Positions 1 to 6,493 of a DNA stretch of 9,474 bases are shown here, in pieces; the stretch's first letter is position 1; every line of letters begins with the position of its first letter. Below the pieces are notes generated by a model. The model saw only the letters and a program-made list of their open reading frames with translations, had not been told where the DNA came from and did no database searches. This DNA is from Bacteroidales bacterium (GTDB taxonomy: Bacteria > Bacteroidota > Bacteroidia > Bacteroidales > UBA3824): assembly GCA_017543645.1 (NCBI GenBank), contig JAFYFR010000009.1, forward strand, positions 1 through 9,474, read 5' to 3'. A program made the position numbers and the translations under genes.

Positions 1-951
1 GGCGAGATTTACCGGAAGTATCAGTCGCAGAATGTATTGCACAAATCCATAAGAACCAAACGCAATACGCTGCCACCAATAATATTGATCTACCTCGCTG
101 AGTGCCGCGCTTGCTTTCTGCGCCTCGATAGAGATGAGACCAAACACAATAGATATTACTAAATAAGGTATCTTCTTAAGGTGTGTTTTCCAATTGAAAT
201 ATTTGTCTGTGAGGAAGTAATCAACCAAAATCACTGAGAATGTGAGCGATACAGCCTGTCCCTTAGATAACGCACTGAGTATGAATACTATAAGTGAATC
301 TATATAAAACAATAAATTATCCTTTTTCTTGTACAAAATGTACAGCCAAAGCGCACAAAAGTAAAACATAGCATAAAGAACGTCTTTACGTTCCGAAATC
401 CAAGTAACGCTCTCCACGTGCAGAGTATGCACAGCAAATATCAGAGGAATGAGTATCCAATAGAGACGCCGTTTAAACAGTTGAGTACAAATAAGATAGA
501 TAAACAGCACCGTCATCAGGTGAAGCAGGATGTTTACCGCTATAAATCTTGTAGGAAGGGCTTTGCCGTTGGGACCTATTTCAGAGAAATGGTAGTCGAT
601 ATTGAGCGTCAACATAGTGAGAGGGTGGTAGTTACCCATAAAATAACGCTCGCCGTTGTTCTGCGAAAAGAACATTCTGTAAAACGCATCGCCGCTGAAA
701 TCTTTCAAAAGCGGGTTTTGATCGATGTATTTGTCATCGTCCCAATTGGTTGGCTCGTTGTCGAAGTTGACGTAATAGATACCCGCCGTGAGCAAAAGTA
801 TCAGCAAAATAGGAAAATGCTTTGCAAAGAAACCCTTGCCGTCGGTGTCGCTAACCGTCGGCTGTGTGGTAGGAGAGAGGTAACTCACAGTCTTAGCCAC
901 CTCTTCTTTCGGAGTCTCGGCCCCGCCTCTTACATATCTGCCTTTTTTCAT
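1..951 (-). CDS. TMTC-like GT-C membrane glycosyltransferase, N-terminal part (cut by window edge)
   Basis: Translating the minus strand from the ATG at 951-949 gives 317 codons open to base 1, so the C-terminus lies outside the window. After a short polar N-terminus comes a hydrophobic segment (about residues 46-60). It is followed by a loop with NWDDDKYIDQNP (69-80), where the paired Asp fits the catalytic/metal site in the first outer loop of GT-C enzymes, and by NYHPLTMLTLNIDY (107-120). Further membrane segments lie near 137-158, 163-177, 190-207, 215-227, 233-246 and 262-275. HVESVTWISERKDVLYAMFY (178-197) is the hallmark block of TMTC-like, DUF1736-related proteins, which usually carry a C-terminal TPR domain; that part would be beyond the edge. 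By family, it would transfer sugar from a polyprenyl-phosphate donor at the membrane; the acceptor is unknown. It is divergent from dnaG and has a good -7 box 26 nt upstream. Family assignment is fairly sure, the reaction is not. Confidence 0.85.
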   Translation of the reverse strand, partial: MKKGRYVRGGAETPKEEVAKTVSYLSPTTQPTVSDTDGKGFFAKHFPILLILLLTAGIYYVNFDNEPTNWDDDKYIDQNPLLKDFSGDAFYRMFFSQNNGERYFMGNYHPLTMLTLNIDYHFSEIGPNGKALPTRFIAVNILLHLMTVLFIYLICTQLFKRRLYWILIPLIFAVHTLHVESVTWISERKDVLYAMFYFCALWLYILYKKKDNLLFYIDSLIVFILSALSKGQAVSLTFSVILVDYFLTDKYFNWKTHLKKIPYLVISIVFGLISIEAQKASAALSEVDQYYWWQRIAFGSYGFVQYILRLILPVNLA

Positions 952-977
952 CGGTTTAATACTTTGATTATAAATCG

Positions 978-985
978 CAAAAATA
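978..985 (-). promoter_or_regulatory. Bacteroidota -7 box for the GT-C membrane protein gene
   Basis: The minus strand reads TATTTTTG, an exact match to the Bacteroidota consensus TAnnTTTG, ending 26 nt before the ATG at 951. About 20 nt further upstream there is only a weak ATTT in place of the -33 TTTG. Confidence 0.55.
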
Positions 986-1047
986 AATAGTTTCTTTAAA
1001 CTTTAAAATTTTTTTTAACAACCGCCGGCTCAATCCGAAAAATACGC

Positions 1048-1055
1048 TATTTTTG
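1048..1055 (+). promoter_or_regulatory. Bacteroidota -7 box for dnaG
   Basis: TATTTTTG matches TAnnTTTG and ends 33 nt before the dnaG ATG at 1089. No TTTG is visible at the expected -33 position, where the sequence is GC-rich (CCGCCGGC). The in-frame TTG at 1053 lies inside this box, so it cannot be on the transcript; this decides the dnaG start. Confidence 0.6.
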
Positions 1056-1088
1056 CCAATCAAAACCATAAGGCAAGGAAAACAAAAA

Positions 1089-3092
1089 ATGATCGACCAA
1101 CCTACCATACAGCGGATTGTGGAATCGGCTCAGATATTGGACGTTGTGCAGGATTTTATGACCCTCAAACGTCGCGGAGCCAACTATATCGGATGCTGCC
1201 CGTTTCACAACGAGAAGACGCCGTCGTTTTCGGTTTCGCCATCGAAAAACATCTTCAAATGCTTTGGCTGTGGCGTGTCGGGTTCGCCCGTGTCGTTTGT
1301 GATGAAGCACGAGAATATGACGTATCCAGAGGCGCTGAAATACCTTGCCAAGAAATATGGCATCCAAGTGGTTGAAAAAGAGTTGAGTGACGAGGAGAAG
1401 TCGCAGCACGAAGAGAGTGAGTCGATGAAGATTGTGAATGCCTTCGCACAGAAATTTTTCTCCAAAACGCTCACAGATACCGAAGAGGGTAGGGTAGTGG
1501 GGCTTAGTTATTTCCAACACCGTCACCTCCGCCCCGAAACCATAGAGAAGTTCCAACTCGGATATAGTCCTGCTGATAGACAAGCGCTTACTAATGAGGC
1601 AATTAAGGCAGGATATCAACTCAAATTCCTTGAAAAGACAGGTCTGACGATAGTTAAGGAAGATGGTTACAAGTTCGACCGTTTTGCAGGACGTGTAATG
1701 TTTCCTATACATTCGATAGCGGGCAACGTGGTGGCGTTCGGAGGAAGAATAATGACCTCCGACAAGAAACTTGCAAAATACGTAAACTCGCCTGAATCAG
1801 AGGTTTACCACAAGAGCAACGTTCTCTACGGCATTTACCACGCCAAAAGCGAGATTGTAAAGCGCGACAAGTGCTATCTTGTTGAGGGATACTTAGATGT
1901 GATATCTATGCACCAATCGGGAATCTGCAACACTGTGGCTTCGTCAGGTACATCGCTTACTACGGGACAAATCTCTATCATCAAGCGTTTTACCAACAAT
2001 CTCACAGTCATCTACGACGGCGATTGGGCAGGAATAAAGGCGTCGCTCAGAGGTATCGACCTGATTCTCGAACAGGAAATAAACGTGAAGGTAGTGCTTC
2101 TGCCCGAACCCGAAGACCCCGATTCATTCGCTAACTCGCACACACCCACCGAGTTGCAGCAATATATCGACGAGCACGAGGAGGATTTTATCCGTTTTAA
2201 AACTCGTATCTTGCTCAAAGACAGCGCAAACGACCCGATGAAACGTTCCGAGGTAGTGGGCAGCATTGTGGTGTCGATCTCTAAAATCAACAACGCCGTT
2301 ACCCGAAGTTTTTACATCAAGGAATGTAGCAAACTGCTTGACGTTAAGGAAGATGCGCTTTATGCCGAAACAGGCCGCCTGATAAAGAAACAGCACGAGG
2401 ATTTTATCAAAGCCAAATTCCGCCAAGGTAGCGACATTACCAATCCTGCCGACCCGACAATGCCGTTGCCGCCTGATGGTCAGCCAATTATCCAAACCGC
2501 CGACAAATCGCAGACGGTGCCAACATTCGTGCAGAATGTCTACGCAGAGGTGGAGGAAAGGGAGATTATCAACTACCTCATCAATTTTGGCAACTACGAA
2601 TACGAAACCATCACCGACGTTGCCACAGGCGAGCAAAGCATCGTAACCGTGAGCACATACATCATAGGCGAACTTATGAACGAGGATCTCGAACTCAAAA
2701 ACCTTGTGTTTCAGAAGATTTTCGAGGATTACAAGAGTCACCTGCTGAGCAACACCACCATCGACGCGTCGTATTTTCTCAACAACGAGGACGAACGCAT
2801 CCGCAATCTCGCCGCCGACCTCACCATTCCCAAAGAGTCGCTGAGCAACATTTGGACAAAGCGAGGCAACACCTGCGAAACTCCCGAAATGACCTACAAG
2901 AAGGACATTCCCAAGACGATACTCACATACAAGTTGAAGATTATCAATATGGCTGAAAAACAGGCAATTGAGCAACTCAAAGACCGCTCACTGTCGGCCG
3001 ACGCACAAATGGAGGTTCTCGGGCAGATAAAACAGTTGAACGAAATCCGCAAAACCCTCGCCGGAAACCTTGATAGGATTATTATTGTGTAA
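1089..3092 (+). CDS. dnaG: DNA primase DnaG
   Basis: This 667-residue protein is the replicative primase, which makes RNA primers for DNA synthesis at the fork in partnership with the DnaB helicase. The N-terminal CHC2 zinc-binding domain shows C37-x2-H40-x17-C58-x2-C61 with the typical CPFHNEKTPSFSVSP stretch. The catalytic core has FGGR (217-220), KYVNSPES (230-237) and the TOPRIM motifs VEGYLD (E266 region), YDGDWAG (D310, D312) and PEDPDSF (341-347). A polar, Pro-rich linker (about 445-482) separates the core from a helical C-terminal region (about 485-667) that should be the DnaB-binding domain. Length is normal for the phylum. The ATG at 1089 was chosen because it gives the usual N-terminus (MIDQPTIQRIVESAQILDVV) and sits 33 nt after a -7 box; a TTG at 1053 is rejected. 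There is no rpsU or rpoD neighbour, unlike the classic enterobacterial operon. Confidence 0.98.
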   Translation: MIDQPTIQRIVESAQILDVVQDFMTLKRRGANYIGCCPFHNEKTPSFSVSPSKNIFKCFGCGVSGSPVSFVMKHENMTYPEALKYLAKKYGIQVVEKELSDEEKSQHEESESMKIVNAFAQKFFSKTLTDTEEGRVVGLSYFQHRHLRPETIEKFQLGYSPADRQALTNEAIKAGYQLKFLEKTGLTIVKEDGYKFDRFAGRVMFPIHSIAGNVVAFGGRIMTSDKKLAKYVNSPESEVYHKSNVLYGIYHAKSEIVKRDKCYLVEGYLDVISMHQSGICNTVASSGTSLTTGQISIIKRFTNNLTVIYDGDWAGIKASLRGIDLILEQEINVKVVLLPEPEDPDSFANSHTPTELQQYIDEHEEDFIRFKTRILLKDSANDPMKRSEVVGSIVVSISKINNAVTRSFYIKECSKLLDVKEDALYAETGRLIKKQHEDFIKAKFRQGSDITNPADPTMPLPPDGQPIIQTADKSQTVPTFVQNVYAEVEEREIINYLINFGNYEYETITDVATGEQSIVTVSTYIIGELMNEDLELKNLVFQKIFEDYKSHLLSNTTIDASYFLNNEDERIRNLAADLTIPKESLSNIWTKRGNTCETPEMTYKKDIPKTILTYKLKIINMAEKQAIEQLKDRSLSADAQMEVLGQIKQLNEIRKTLAGNLDRIIIV

Positions 3093-3102
3093 TGGGAACC
3101 GC

Positions 3103-3130
3103 GTAGAGACGATGTGCACATCGTCTCTAC
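3103..3130. repeat. 28-bp perfect palindrome, copy 1 of a dispersed family
   Basis: The left arm GTAGAGACGATGTG is followed directly by its exact reverse complement CACATCGTCTCTAC. It starts 10 bp after the dnaG stop codon. The outer 9 bp (GTAGAGACG/CGTCTCTAC) are identical to those of the palindrome at 8525-8552, while the inner 5 bp differ. As RNA it would form a long stem, but no T-run follows on the plus strand, so it is not a standard rho-independent terminator. It may still end or protect the dnaG transcript. Confidence 0.9.
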
Positions 3131-3137
3131 TACAAAT

Positions 3138-3166
3138 AAAAAAACCGATTGATTTTAATCAACCGG
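3138..3166 (-). terminator. Rho-independent terminator of the tRNA gene
   Basis: On the minus strand, CCGGTTGAT, a 4-nt loop TAAA and ATCAATCGG form a 9-bp stem with one G-T pair, followed at once by seven T. It begins 4 nt after the tRNA 3' end. On the plus strand the run is A rather than T and precedes the stem, so the terminator acts only for leftward transcription. Confidence 0.85.
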
Positions 3167-3170
3167 CTTG

Positions 3171-3244
3171 TGGACCCACTAGGGCTTGAACCTAGGACCC
3201 CCTGATTATGAGTCAGATGCTCTAACCAACTGAGCTATGGGTCC
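3171..3244 (-). tRNA. tRNA with CAU anticodon (elongator Met or Ile2)
   Basis: A full 74-nt cloverleaf can be folded by eye. The acceptor stem is GGACCCA/TGGGTCC, the D arm GCTC-AGTTGGTTA-GAGC, the anticodon arm TCTGA-CTCATAA-TCAGG with anticodon CAT, the variable loop 5 nt and the T arm CTAGG-TTCAAGC-CCTAG; the discriminator is A. CCA is not encoded (CAA follows the discriminator). The matched first acceptor pair and the absence of the GGG/CCC anticodon stem exclude initiator tRNA. C4-G69 and C5-G68 are recognition features of the lysidine synthetase TilS in E. coli, so tRNA-Ile2, read as AUA after modification of C34, is a real alternative to elongator tRNA-Met; sequence alone does not settle it. 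It has its own -7 box upstream and a terminator downstream. Confidence 0.97.
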
Positions 3245-3272
3245 AACGTTTTAACTTAACGTTTTGTGAGTG

Positions 3273-3280
3273 CAAAAGTA
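3273..3280 (-). promoter_or_regulatory. Bacteroidota -7 box for the CAU tRNA
   Basis: The minus strand reads TACTTTTG, an exact TAnnTTTG match, 28 nt upstream of the mature tRNA 5' end. The -33 region is only AT-rich (ATTT at 20-nt spacing). Confidence 0.55.
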
Positions 3281-3322
3281 AATATTTAAACTAAGATAAA
3301 AAATTTTTTTAAACATTTTTTT

Positions 3323-3946
3323 ATGATTAACTTTAACAACTTGAAAAACATTATGTTCGACCTCGGAGGAGTACTTTTCCCACTGTCGATAAACGCCACG
3401 ATAGAGGCCTACGAACGCTGCGGAGCCAAGAATGCCGCCGACACTTTTGTGAAGAAACTTTGCGAAGAAACCGACATCGCACATCGCTATACCACAGGCA
3501 CTTGCACTTCCGACGAATACCGCCAATTCTGCAACAATGTGTTTGAAACTAATATGGACAACGAGACTTTCGACCGCTGTTGGAACGCTATGATTCTTTG
3601 CTATCCCGAAACCAACCGTCCACTGCTCCAAAAACTCAAAGACCACGGCTTTAACCTCTACGTACTCAGCAACATAAACGAAATTCACGTCAACTATGTA
3701 GAAAAACTAGCCCAATGGCCCGACGACCTTTTTGTAAAGCGTTATTACTCAAACGAAATACACTACGAGAAACCCGATCCCGCTTGTTTTCAGTATGTTA
3801 TCAACGACGCAAAAATCAATCCCGCCGAAACGCTCTACATCGACGACCGCGCCGACAATATTGCTTCTGCCAAAAACGCAGGTCTCGTTACCGTCCACTT
3901 AACCGATCCAAAACTTCTCGAATCAATCTTCCAAGATATTAAATAA
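3323..3946 (+). CDS. HAD-superfamily phosphatase, YihX-like
   Basis: This 207-residue protein has all four HAD motifs. Motif I is MFDLGGVLFP with nucleophile D13; motif II is YVLSN with S116; motif III is YEKPDP with K150; motif IV is YIDDRADN with D174/D175. A helical cap (about 22-95) lies between motifs I and II, as in subclass IA. The second Asp of the usual DxD is G15 (DLG), as in E. coli YihX (alpha-D-glucose-1-phosphatase), which the protein resembles along its length. It probably dephosphorylates a small sugar phosphate or similar metabolite in the cytoplasm; the substrate cannot be read from sequence. The ATG at 3323 places motif I at the expected distance from the N-terminus. No clear -7 box was found upstream. 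The TPR protein gene follows after 9 bp and is probably cotranscribed. Confidence 0.9.
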   Translation: MINFNNLKNIMFDLGGVLFPLSINATIEAYERCGAKNAADTFVKKLCEETDIAHRYTTGTCTSDEYRQFCNNVFETNMDNETFDRCWNAMILCYPETNRPLLQKLKDHGFNLYVLSNINEIHVNYVEKLAQWPDDLFVKRYYSNEIHYEKPDPACFQYVINDAKINPAETLYIDDRADNIASAKNAGLVTVHLTDPKLLESIFQDIK

Positions 3947-3955
3947 TCACATCAA

Positions 3956-4993
3956 ATGACACGCTTTTTATTAATTATAATCACTGTTTTCGCTATGGTG
4001 GGAAAAACTTTCTGCCAAGACCAAGAAAACCTCGCCTCAACTCTAAAAATAGCAGTCAATCTCTCCGACGAAGGCAAATATAAGGAGAGCAACGACAAAC
4101 TGATTTCGCTCTTACAAAAGGACTATCTCAAAGACCTTGTAAGTTACAATCTGTCAGTCAATTATTTTAAACTCAAAGATTACGCCAAAGCACAAAAATA
4201 TGCTCAGAGCGTGATGGATATGAACTCCGAATATATGCTCCACGCTTCGGTTATCTTAGGCAAATGCTTGAATATCAGCAAAAAATACGCCGATGAACGC
4301 AAAGCCTACGACCGAGCTGCCCAAAAATTCCCCACCGAATACCTGCCGCACTACTGCAAGGCAAAGAGTTTCACCGACGAGAAAAAGACCGCCGAGGCGT
4401 ATCAGTCGTACATTGAGGCTATTAAGCGGTACAATTTTGGCGCAGATCTGCATTTCGACCTTGCCCAAACTCTCTACGACGACGAACTCTACATCCACAG
4501 CGCCCTCGCATACTGTTTTTACCTCCTGACCGAACCCAAATCGGCACGCTCGGTATTGGCAATCAACAAATTAGCCGCAATAATGAATGTCAACGACGCC
4601 GACCGCATCATTGCCCAAAAAACCGCCAATCCCAAATTGGTAGCACCTCAGGACGAGGATTTGATTTCTTCATTGCTGTTTCTCAACTCGTTGCAGCGTC
4701 TGCCCAAAACATCCGACCCGTTGCCCGCCGCCGAGCCGTTTCTAAAAAACATAAAGTCGCTACTCACCGACCTCTCGGAATCCATCACCGACCGCAACGG
4801 CTTCTACGAGACCTTCTACCTCAAATTTTTCGCCCAAATGCTCACCGACAATATGCTCGACGAGTACCTCTACTTCATCGCCAACGCCCACTACGACAAC
4901 ATCAACGACCTCATCCCCTCAATGACCCGCACCCGCCTCATCACCTTCGCCGATTGGCTACAAAAGTACTTTGAAAACAATGAGTTAGAGTAG
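3956..4993 (+). CDS. Exported TPR-repeat protein of unknown function
   Basis: This 345-residue protein starts with a Sec signal peptide: a short charged N-terminus (MTR), hydrophobic FLLIIITVFAMV, then GKTFC-QDQ, with likely signal peptidase I cleavage before Q21. The Cys does not sit in a good lipobox, so a lipoprotein is less likely. Residues about 28-200 hold degenerate tetratricopeptide helices: YKESNDKLISLLQKD, VSYNLSVNYFKLKDYAKAQK, YAEDRKAY-like helices near 110-120, and AEAYQSYIEAIKRYNFGADL. These should form a protein-binding superhelix in the periplasm. The C-terminal part (about 225-345) is helical, lacks a TPR pattern and matches no family I recognise. The gene follows the HAD phosphatase by 9 bp in the same direction and probably shares its transcript. 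The late part of the gene uses noticeably more C-ending codons (GAC, CTC, ACC) than the start. No function is proposed beyond scaffolding. Confidence 0.78.
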   Translation: MTRFLLIIITVFAMVGKTFCQDQENLASTLKIAVNLSDEGKYKESNDKLISLLQKDYLKDLVSYNLSVNYFKLKDYAKAQKYAQSVMDMNSEYMLHASVILGKCLNISKKYADERKAYDRAAQKFPTEYLPHYCKAKSFTDEKKTAEAYQSYIEAIKRYNFGADLHFDLAQTLYDDELYIHSALAYCFYLLTEPKSARSVLAINKLAAIMNVNDADRIIAQKTANPKLVAPQDEDLISSLLFLNSLQRLPKTSDPLPAAEPFLKNIKSLLTDLSESITDRNGFYETFYLKFFAQMLTDNMLDEYLYFIANAHYDNINDLIPSMTRTRLITFADWLQKYFENNELE

Positions 4994-4995
4994 GG

Positions 4996-5018
4996 GAGGG
5001 GGGGGCAACCCCTTCCTC
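4996..5018 (+). terminator. G-rich hairpin after the HAD-TPR operon
   Basis: GAGGGGGGGG, loop CAA and CCCCTTCCTC form a 10-bp stem in plus-strand RNA, counting two G-U pairs; on the other strand those two positions would be A-C mismatches. This suggests the hairpin serves the rightward transcript. It starts 3 bp after the TPR gene stop and ends 2 bp before the end of the convergent ATPase gene. There is no T-run, so it would be a weak or rho-assisted terminator. Confidence 0.4.
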
Positions 5019-5019
5019 A

Positions 5020-6363
5020 TCACAAAAACATCGTCATATACACCGGCACATAGTCGATGCCGTCGGCGTGGCAAAGATCTTTGGTGTAGATAAGGTAGCG
5101 GTTTTTGATACGATCGGAATAGGTCTTGCAAAACACATCGAGCGAGGTGTGACTCTTATAACCCGATGATTTCACCTCTATCGGCGATACTTTGTAACCG
5201 TCGGCAATAAGGAAATCGGTTTCGTAATATTTTTTCCCGTCGTTTGTAGGTATAGTATTGTAATACAATTGTTTACCTGTTGCACGGAGCATTTGTGCAA
5301 TCATATTTTCATACACATATCCGAGATTTGTGCTGAGTTTATCATTGAGAAGGCGGTTATAAATATCGTTTTCGGTGTAATCCTTATCTTTGAACGCGAG
5401 CGTAATAAACAAGCCTGTGTCGGCAAGATACATCTTGTACTTGTCGGTGTTGCGCGTTAAGGCGAGACCTGCGTTTGGGTCGTTGGCGTGATAGGCAATG
5501 TTTACAGCCATAGAATCCTCCAAAGCCTTAATTATATTCGACACACGTTCTGCCCGTGTACCGTCAATCGACTGCCTGACAATGTAGCGCGAAACATTGT
5601 TGCTCAATTGTCCCGGAATATTGTCGAATAGAGCCGTAGCCTTGCCGTCAGGGTCTATTTTTGACATATCTTCGGTGTAAAGCGAAAGAATATCGCGTTT
5701 TACAGTATCAACACTAGCAAGATTATTGGTTCTGATATATTCGGCAACCGCCTGAGGCATACCGCCTACAAGCATATACAGGCGAAAATCGCGCATCAGT
5801 TTTCGGTGTACGGCATTACCAAGCGGCATACGTTTTTCAAAAGCGGTACGAAGCAACGGAATTGTGGCATTATCGCCCATAGCCCAACGAAACTCCTCAA
5901 AATCCATCGGAAACATATCCATCTTGGTCTCCTCGCTCGGAATTAGGATGTCGGCAGTGCTTTTGCGGACAGATATCAACGAACCTGTTTCAATATAATC
6001 GTATCGTCCATCGGCTACAAGGTGTTTTATTGCCTGACGCGCCAAAGGTTCTTTTTGAACCTCATCGAAAATAATTACAGACTCGCGTTCATAAAGCGTT
6101 GTTTCATAGAGAAATTGCAGGCGAAAGAATATGTAATCCAAATTAGAAATATCTTTGAACAATTCGTGAACTTCTGTTGTGGCAAACGAAAAATCAATCA
6201 ACAGATACGACTTGTACTCACGACGTGCAAACTCGCGAACCAATGTGGATTTGCCTATGCGCCTAGCGCCTTGAACAAGCATTGCTGTTGCCCCATTGCG
6301 CTCTTTTTTCCACTTCAACAAGCGGTCGTATGCTTTTCTCTTGAAAAACAAACCATTATCCAT
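5020..6363 (-). CDS. AAA_14 / DUF4143 family ATPase
   Basis: This 447-residue protein has a P-loop NTPase domain and a C-terminal DUF4143 domain. Walker A is GARRIGKST (32-40, K38), Walker B VIIFDE (D100, E101), and the sensor-like stretch is ETGSLIS (125-131). LVGGMPQAV (198-206) is characteristic of the family. A winged-helix-like region spans about 250-292. The C-terminus has a PD-(D/E)xK-like core: YEN (E352), YETDFLI (D383) and IEVKSS (E396, K398). Family members occur in many copies in Bacteroidota and archaea, and their biological role is unsettled. The ATG at 6363 is preferred to a TTG at 6372, which would add three residues; it lies 22 nt after a promoter -7 box. Three 20-bp direct repeats overlap and precede the promoter. 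The gene appears complete and intact, convergent with the TPR gene. Confidence 0.93.
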   Translation of the reverse strand: MDNGLFFKRKAYDRLLKWKKERNGATAMLVQGARRIGKSTLVREFARREYKSYLLIDFSFATTEVHELFKDISNLDYIFFRLQFLYETTLYERESVIIFDEVQKEPLARQAIKHLVADGRYDYIETGSLISVRKSTADILIPSEETKMDMFPMDFEEFRWAMGDNATIPLLRTAFEKRMPLGNAVHRKLMRDFRLYMLVGGMPQAVAEYIRTNNLASVDTVKRDILSLYTEDMSKIDPDGKATALFDNIPGQLSNNVSRYIVRQSIDGTRAERVSNIIKALEDSMAVNIAYHANDPNAGLALTRNTDKYKMYLADTGLFITLAFKDKDYTENDIYNRLLNDKLSTNLGYVYENMIAQMLRATGKQLYYNTIPTNDGKKYYETDFLIADGYKVSPIEVKSSGYKSHTSLDVFCKTYSDRIKNRYLIYTKDLCHADGIDYVPVYMTMFL

Positions 6364-6385
6364 AGCAATCAATCTAAATTATCAG

Positions 6386-6417
6386 CAAAAATAACACATT
6401 TGTCAATTTCCACCAAA
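6386..6417 (-). promoter_or_regulatory. Promoter of the ATPase gene, with its -33 box inside repeat 1
   Basis: Reading the minus strand, TTTG (6417-6414) is followed by a 20-nt spacer and then TATTTTTG (6393-6386). This is the best full match in the window to the Bacteroidota promoter TTTG-N19/21-TAnnTTTG. The TTTG belongs to the gene-proximal copy of the 20-bp direct repeat, so a factor bound to that repeat would compete with or contact RNA polymerase. The -7 box ends 22 nt before the ATG. Confidence 0.7.
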
Positions 6418-6486
6418 TGTTTTTGCACTATTTTGTCAATTTCCACCAAATGTATTTACCTAAAACTGTCAATTTCCACCAAATGT
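6401..6486. repeat. Three 20-bp direct repeats with an exact 33-bp period
   Basis: TGTCAATTTCCACCAAATGT occurs identically at 6401-6420, 6434-6453 and 6467-6486. The two 13-bp spacers (6421-6433 and 6454-6466) are unrelated to each other. Each unit carries a weak dyad, CAATTT/AAATG around CCACC. The array fills nearly the whole gap between the DUF434 gene stop (6494) and the ATPase promoter. A 33-bp period is close to three helical turns, so the copies face nearly the same side of the DNA. This fits operator sites or another protein-bound array. The short spacers, and the absence of cas genes here, argue against CRISPR. Confidence 0.95.
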
Positions 6487-6493
6487 TCGCCCT

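Noticed and set aside
418..990. 190-codon plus-strand open frame
   Set aside because: The opposite strand encodes a convincing GT-C membrane protein with family motifs through this region, and the plus frame runs past that gene's start into its promoter.
2124..2975. 283-codon minus-strand open frame
   Set aside because: It lies wholly antisense to the conserved dnaG core and C-terminal region; its composition is that of a shadow frame and no domain is recognisable.
3245..3265. Direct repeat AACGTTTT in the tRNA leader (3245-3252 and 3258-3265)
   Set aside because: Two 8-bp AT-rich copies are too short to distinguish from chance; no promoter or processing role is evident.
6401..6486. CRISPR array
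   Set aside because: The repeats are 20 bp with 13-bp spacers and only three copies, far from CRISPR dimensions, and there are no cas genes nearby.
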